NCBI GenBank assembly: GCA_964371695.1
Contig: CAYJOG010000063.1
Location: 1 to 10,007, forward strand
Direction of reading: 5' to 3'
Length of the DNA stretch: 10,007 nucleotides
Source of the DNA: CAYJOG01 sp964371695 [NCBI: uncultured bacterium]
Lineage (GTDB): Bacteria > CAYJOG01
The position numbers and the translations under genes are program-made. The notes beneath the pieces were generated by a model. It did no database searches. It was not told the origin of the DNA and saw nothing but the letters and a program-made list of their open reading frames with translations. The number at the start of each line of letters is the position of its first letter. The first letter of the stretch is position 1. Of the stretch, positions 7,946 to 10,007 are shown in pieces.

Positions 7946-8606
7946 GTTCTGGCCCTTTCTTCTTCGCCGGTTTTTCCGCCGCTGGGTTTTTCAAACGCGC
8001 CGATCGGACAAGCGCCTTGAGATCCTCCCCGGCCTGACCGGGATCGGCGTTAACGAGCCAATAAGTATAGTGAACCGCCTGGGCGATTTCAAAGGGCATG
8101 TTCTGGATGCGGTTTTTGAGCGATCCGGCCTCTTCGGTGCCCCGCAGGCGCAGGCGGTGCTCCAGTTCGGCCAGACTGGGGGGCAGCATGAAAACATAAA
8201 GGGCTTCCAGACCCCTTTTTTGGAGGGTGGCCGCCCCCTGCACGTCCACCTCCAACACCACCAGTTTGCCTTGCTGGCGGGCTTTTTCCACGTGTTCGCG
8301 GCTCAAACCATACCAATGGCCATAAATATTGGCCCATTCCAGCAGTTTGCCGTCTTTTTTGAGTTGGCCAAACGCAGCCTCGCTCACATAAAAATACTTT
8401 TTCTCGCTCACATTGGCCCGGCGGCGGGGCCGGGTGGTGTAACTGGGGGCGTACACCAGTTCGGGAAACTCCCGCGCCACGGCCCTGATCACCGTGCCCT
8501 TGCCCACGCCCGAAGGCCCACTCAGCACCAGCACCACCCCACGGGGCCGGGCGGGCTGGGCCGCCTTGAGAATGGCCGAAGCCTCTTTTTTGCCGGGGGT
8601 TTTCAT
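7938..8606 (-). CDS. gmk: Guanylate kinase (222 aa)
   Basis: Gmk phosphorylates GMP to GDP with ATP, in the cytoplasm, feeding GTP and (p)ppGpp pools. The P-loop GPSGVGKGT is at 30-38 (K36). GMP-site residues are present by alignment from memory: S55, R59, R62, Y71, E90, Y99 and D121 (VDVQG). The stretch between R62 and Y71 departs from the usual PRxGExxGxDY, reading RANVSEKK, so the Gly-Glu pair and a second Gly are replaced. An N-terminal extension of about 20 residues and a Lys/Pro/Ala-rich C-terminal tail (208-222) make it a little longer than the 207 of E. coli. The ATG overlaps the remA stop (ATGA) and has AGGAG five bases upstream inside remA. It overlaps rpoZ by eight bases. Confidence 0.95.
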   Translation of the reverse strand: MKTPGKKEASAILKAAQPARPRGVVLVLSGPSGVGKGTVIRAVAREFPELVYAPSYTTRPRRRANVSEKKYFYVSEAAFGQLKKDGKLLEWANIYGHWYGLSREHVEKARQQGKLVVLEVDVQGAATLQKRGLEALYVFMLPPSLAELEHRLRLRGTEEAGSLKNRIQNMPFEIAQAVHYTYWLVNADPGQAGEDLKALVRSARLKNPAAEKPAKKKGPEHA

Positions 8607-8902
8607 GGCGACTCCTCTTCTTCTTCCTCTGGCAGGTCCGGCAACTCAGCCTGCTGACCCGCCAAGCGGCCCGCCAGGGCCTCGGTGGCGTGCAGGCTCA
8701 ACACCAGATGCCCACTGTCCATCACCACCACGCTGCGGGCCTTGCGCCCCTGCGTGGCCGACACCAGCAGCCCCCGCTCCCGCGCTTCGTTCACCATGCG
8801 TTTGACCGGGGCGCTGTCGGGTTTGATCACCGCCACCACCCGGTGGGCGTTGACATAGTTCTTCAACCCCAGGTGAATCAGTTTGGGCGGCGTGGTGCTC
8901 AA
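8603..8902 (-). CDS. remA: RemA/DUF370 family regulator (99 aa)
   Basis: RemA of Bacillus subtilis is a DNA-binding activator of matrix genes; in Gram-negative bacteria the family is usually found beside gmk and its role is mostly unknown. Family hallmarks are KLIHLGLKNYV (7-17), the equivalent of LINIGFGNxV, HRVVAVIKPDSAPVKRMV (20-37), NEARERGLLVSATQGRKAR (38-56) and VVMDSGHLVLS (59-69). The start is a TTG at 8900-8902: an in-frame TGA lies four codons upstream and the family begins just before KLI, so no other start fits. There is no clear Shine-Dalgarno sequence. The C-terminus carries an unusual run of six Glu (92-97), whose codons double as the gmk ribosome binding site. The yicC gene that often precedes remA is absent here. 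Confidence 0.9.
   Translation of the reverse strand: MSTTPPKLIHLGLKNYVNAHRVVAVIKPDSAPVKRMVNEARERGLLVSATQGRKARSVVVMDSGHLVLSLHATEALAGRLAGQQAELPDLPEEEEEESP
8612..8630 (-). promoter_or_regulatory. Purine run serving as gmk ribosome binding site within remA
   Basis: Nineteen consecutive purines on the minus strand end in AGGAG (8612-8616), five bases before the gmk ATG. The same bases encode the poly-Glu tail of the RemA homologue in its own frame. Confidence 0.7.
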
Positions 8903-8922
8903 GGCGACAACTCAAACGCCCT

Positions 8923-9207
8923 TCAAACCTTCACTGCCCGCCGGGGGGCCTTTTTGGGTGCGCTTTTGGGTTTGGGTTTGGCGGAGGCCTTTTTCACGGC
9001 CTTGAGCGGCGCGGCCTCGCGCTGGGGTCCCTTGGCGGCAGGCTTGAGACTGGCCGCAGCGCGGTAAACCGACTTGATGTCCGTCAGCCTTTCCTCCAGC
9101 CGCCCCAGGCGGTCTTCGATGATCTCCACGTCTTCACGCGTGGCCAGCCCCAGGCTGGACAAAAACTTGCTGATGTTTTCCTCAAAAAGTTCCAACAGAA
9201 TCGCCAT
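8923..9207 (-). CDS. Small phasin-like or BMFP-like coiled-coil protein (94 aa)
   Basis: The N-terminal 20 residues (MAILLELFEENISKFLSSLG) form an amphipathic helix. They are followed by LATREDVEIIEDRLGRLEER (21-40), a heptad-patterned segment that resembles the TR-E-V/F hinge and coiled coil of phasins and of UbiK/YqiC (BMFP) proteins. Residues 55-94 are rich in Lys, Ala and Pro, with several AKP/KKA units and no acidic residue after E64, like the histone H1-like tails of PhaF-type phasins. Binding to granules, membrane or DNA is therefore possible but not shown. The frame is open to 9255, but the ATG at 9205-9207 has GGAGG five bases upstream and sits just below a promoter whose predicted transcript start lies near 9219, so the shorter form is chosen. 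It is the first gene of the run. Confidence 0.72.
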   Translation of the reverse strand: MAILLELFEENISKFLSSLGLATREDVEIIEDRLGRLEERLTDIKSVYRAAASLKPAAKGPQREAAPLKAVKKASAKPKPKSAPKKAPRRAVKV

Positions 9208-9212
9208 GTCTG

Positions 9213-9217
9213 CCTCC
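9213..9217 (-). promoter_or_regulatory. Ribosome binding site of the phasin-like gene
   Basis: GGAGG on the minus strand, five bases ahead of the ATG at 9205-9207. It fixes the start and rules against the longer open frame reaching 9255. Confidence 0.8.
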
Positions 9218-9225
9218 GTGACAGC

Positions 9226-9255
9226 AGTGTAAGGGAGTCTGCTTGTCCATGACAA
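9226..9255 (-). promoter_or_regulatory. Sigma70-like promoter of the ten-gene minus-strand run
   Basis: On the minus strand TTGTCA (9250-9255) and TACACT (9226-9231) are separated by 18 bases, close to the TTGACA-17-TATAAT consensus. The predicted start near 9219 leaves a leader of about a dozen bases holding only the Shine-Dalgarno sequence. It faces away from the tRNA promoter, the two -35 boxes being 11 bases apart. Confidence 0.6.
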
Positions 9256-9266
9256 TCATTCACACC

Positions 9267-9295
9267 TTGCCCCCGGTGGCCCTGGCTTCTAAAAT
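9267..9295 (+). promoter_or_regulatory. Promoter of tRNA-Val
   Basis: TTGCCC (9267-9272) and TAAAAT (9290-9295) are spaced by 17 bases. The start would fall near 9302, about five bases before the mature tRNA. The bases after the -10 box are GC-rich (CCTGCGC), as in stable-RNA promoters under stringent control; that regulation is inferred. Confidence 0.6.
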
Positions 9296-9306
9296 ACCTG
9301 CGCTAC

Positions 9307-9379
9307 GGACGCGTAGCTCAGTTGGTAGAGCACTGCCTTCACACGGCAGGGGTCACTGGTTCGAGTCCAGTCGCGTCCA
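9307..9379 (+). tRNA. tRNA-Val (anticodon CAC)
   Basis: All four arms fold without mismatch in the acceptor stem: GGACGCG (9307-9313) with CGCGTCC (9372-9378), D-stem GCTC/GAGC, anticodon stem CTGCC (9333-9337) with GGCAG (9345-9349), and T-stem ACTGG/CCAGT around TTCGAGT. The anticodon loop TTCACAC (9338-9344) gives CAC at 9340-9342, which reads the valine codon GUG. A35, C36 and the discriminator A73 (9379) agree with valine identity. The CCA end is not encoded; a run of seven C follows the discriminator base, so the terminal CCA must be added by nucleotidyltransferase. Confidence 0.95.
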
Positions 9380-9410
9380 CCCCCCCGGTTGCCACACAAC
9401 CACCCCCATC

Positions 9411-10004
9411 ATGTCCCCGAACCCGCGTGAGTGGTTTCCCGATAAGGCTCTGGGGCCATTTGTGTTGAGCGCCCTGCTGCTGTTGACCGCCTGCAAAAGC
9501 GTTGACTCTCAGGCGGTGCAGGCCGCCAGACAGGTGCAGCACTTTGTGCATCCCGACCGCTTCTCACCCAAAGACCTCGTGCCCCTCACACTTTTCATGA
9601 TTCAGGAAAAAAACAACCCACCCCTGCAAAGGGTGTTCAAGACCAACCAGAACCTCACCGAAGTGGCCGAGCCGGGCGCGGGCACCAAGGTGGAGGTGAT
9701 GGGCCTGGACCCGGACTTTCACAACACCCTGCCGGGGGGCTACGAACACCGGCGTGTGAAGCTGGACATTTTTCAGCACCTGGGCGAGGCGTGGTATCCG
9801 GGTTTTGTGGACGTGGTTCGCAAAAAAAACAGCCAGGAACCCTGGCGCGTGTTGATGCAATGCACCAGCGAACGGGCGCACCTGAACGGCAAAAATGAAC
9901 TGAAATTCGACCCCATGAGCACCAACTGCTACTGGAGCCACTTTCACCACGACCGCGACTGGTACAAACCAGTCAAGGCCAGCTTCAGGCGCGAGAAGCC
10001 TTAG
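9411..10004 (+). CDS. Putative lipoprotein of unknown function (197 aa)
   Basis: I do not recognise this protein. A 27-residue signal peptide has charged residues R6 and K12, a hydrophobic core (FVLSALLLL) and a lipobox LTAC with the lipidated Cys at 28. The next residue is Lys, not Asp, so outer-membrane sorting is expected by the E. coli rule. The mature part has two cysteines (C151, C173) that could form a disulfide, a His-rich patch HFHHDRDW (177-184) and several Trp-Tyr pairs, with no repeat or membrane segment. It looks like a compact soluble periplasmic domain. The frame is open back to 9243, but that part would run through the tRNA, so the ATG at 9411 is used. No Shine-Dalgarno sequence precedes it; the leader is C/A-rich. 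It starts 31 bases after the tRNA and ends three bases before the window edge. Confidence 0.75.
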   Translation: MSPNPREWFPDKALGPFVLSALLLLTACKSVDSQAVQAARQVQHFVHPDRFSPKDLVPLTLFMIQEKNNPPLQRVFKTNQNLTEVAEPGAGTKVEVMGLDPDFHNTLPGGYEHRRVKLDIFQHLGEAWYPGFVDVVRKKNSQEPWRVLMQCTSERAHLNGKNELKFDPMSTNCYWSHFHHDRDWYKPVKASFRREKP

Positions 10005-10007
10005 AGC

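Noticed and set aside
7773-8657. 294-codon plus-strand frame opposite rpoZ and gmk
   Set aside because: It crosses two well-identified genes antisense and shows no motif.
9243-9410. N-terminal extension of the lipoprotein through the tRNA gene
   Set aside because: It would translate the tRNA-Val gene and push the signal peptide and lipobox more than 80 residues inside.
9380-9410. C-rich spacer after the tRNA considered as a terminator
   Set aside because: A run of seven C but no stem and no T-run; nothing supports termination here.

Overview
The window comes from a chromosome of a GC-rich, LPS-making Gram-negative bacterium. It carries an LpxL/LpxM-type acyltransferase, a very large outer-membrane protein with a cleavable signal, and an outer-membrane-type lipoprotein. 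The remA-gmk-rpoZ order is typical of deltaproteobacteria-grade lineages and some neighbouring phyla; this placement is an inference and the genus cannot be named. Coding density is very high and there is no sign of mobile DNA, CRISPR or phage.

Minus strand, 9255 down to 66: ten co-directional genes with gaps or overlaps small enough for one transcript. In transcription order they are a small phasin/BMFP-like coiled-coil protein, a RemA/DUF370 regulator, guanylate kinase (gmk), RNA polymerase omega (rpoZ), a 77-residue putative zinc-binding protein, long-form ATP phosphoribosyltransferase (hisG), glutamate 5-kinase (proB), a ~1300-residue SprA-like outer-membrane protein, an LPS acyltransferase and a NUDIX hydrolase. 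A good sigma70-like promoter lies ahead of the first gene (TTGTCA-18-TACACT on the minus strand). Several junctions are coupled: ATGA at remA/gmk, GTGA at hisG/proB, an 8-nt overlap at gmk/rpoZ and a long out-of-frame overlap at proB/outer-membrane protein. The first half serves nucleotide supply, transcription and amino-acid synthesis; the last three genes serve the envelope and nucleotide clean-up.

Plus strand, 9267 to 10004: a divergent promoter (TTGCCC-17-TAAAAT) drives tRNA-Val(CAC). Thirty-one bases after the tRNA an unrecognised lipoprotein gene begins with no visible Shine-Dalgarno sequence, so it may be read from the tRNA promoter.

The least ordinary parts are the SprA-like protein with twelve cysteines confined to its middle third, the proB overlap that encodes a signal peptide inside the conserved ProB C-terminus, the small zinc-ribbon-like gene between rpoZ and hisG, and the tRNA-lipoprotein arrangement. 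No stretch over 300 bases lacks a gene.
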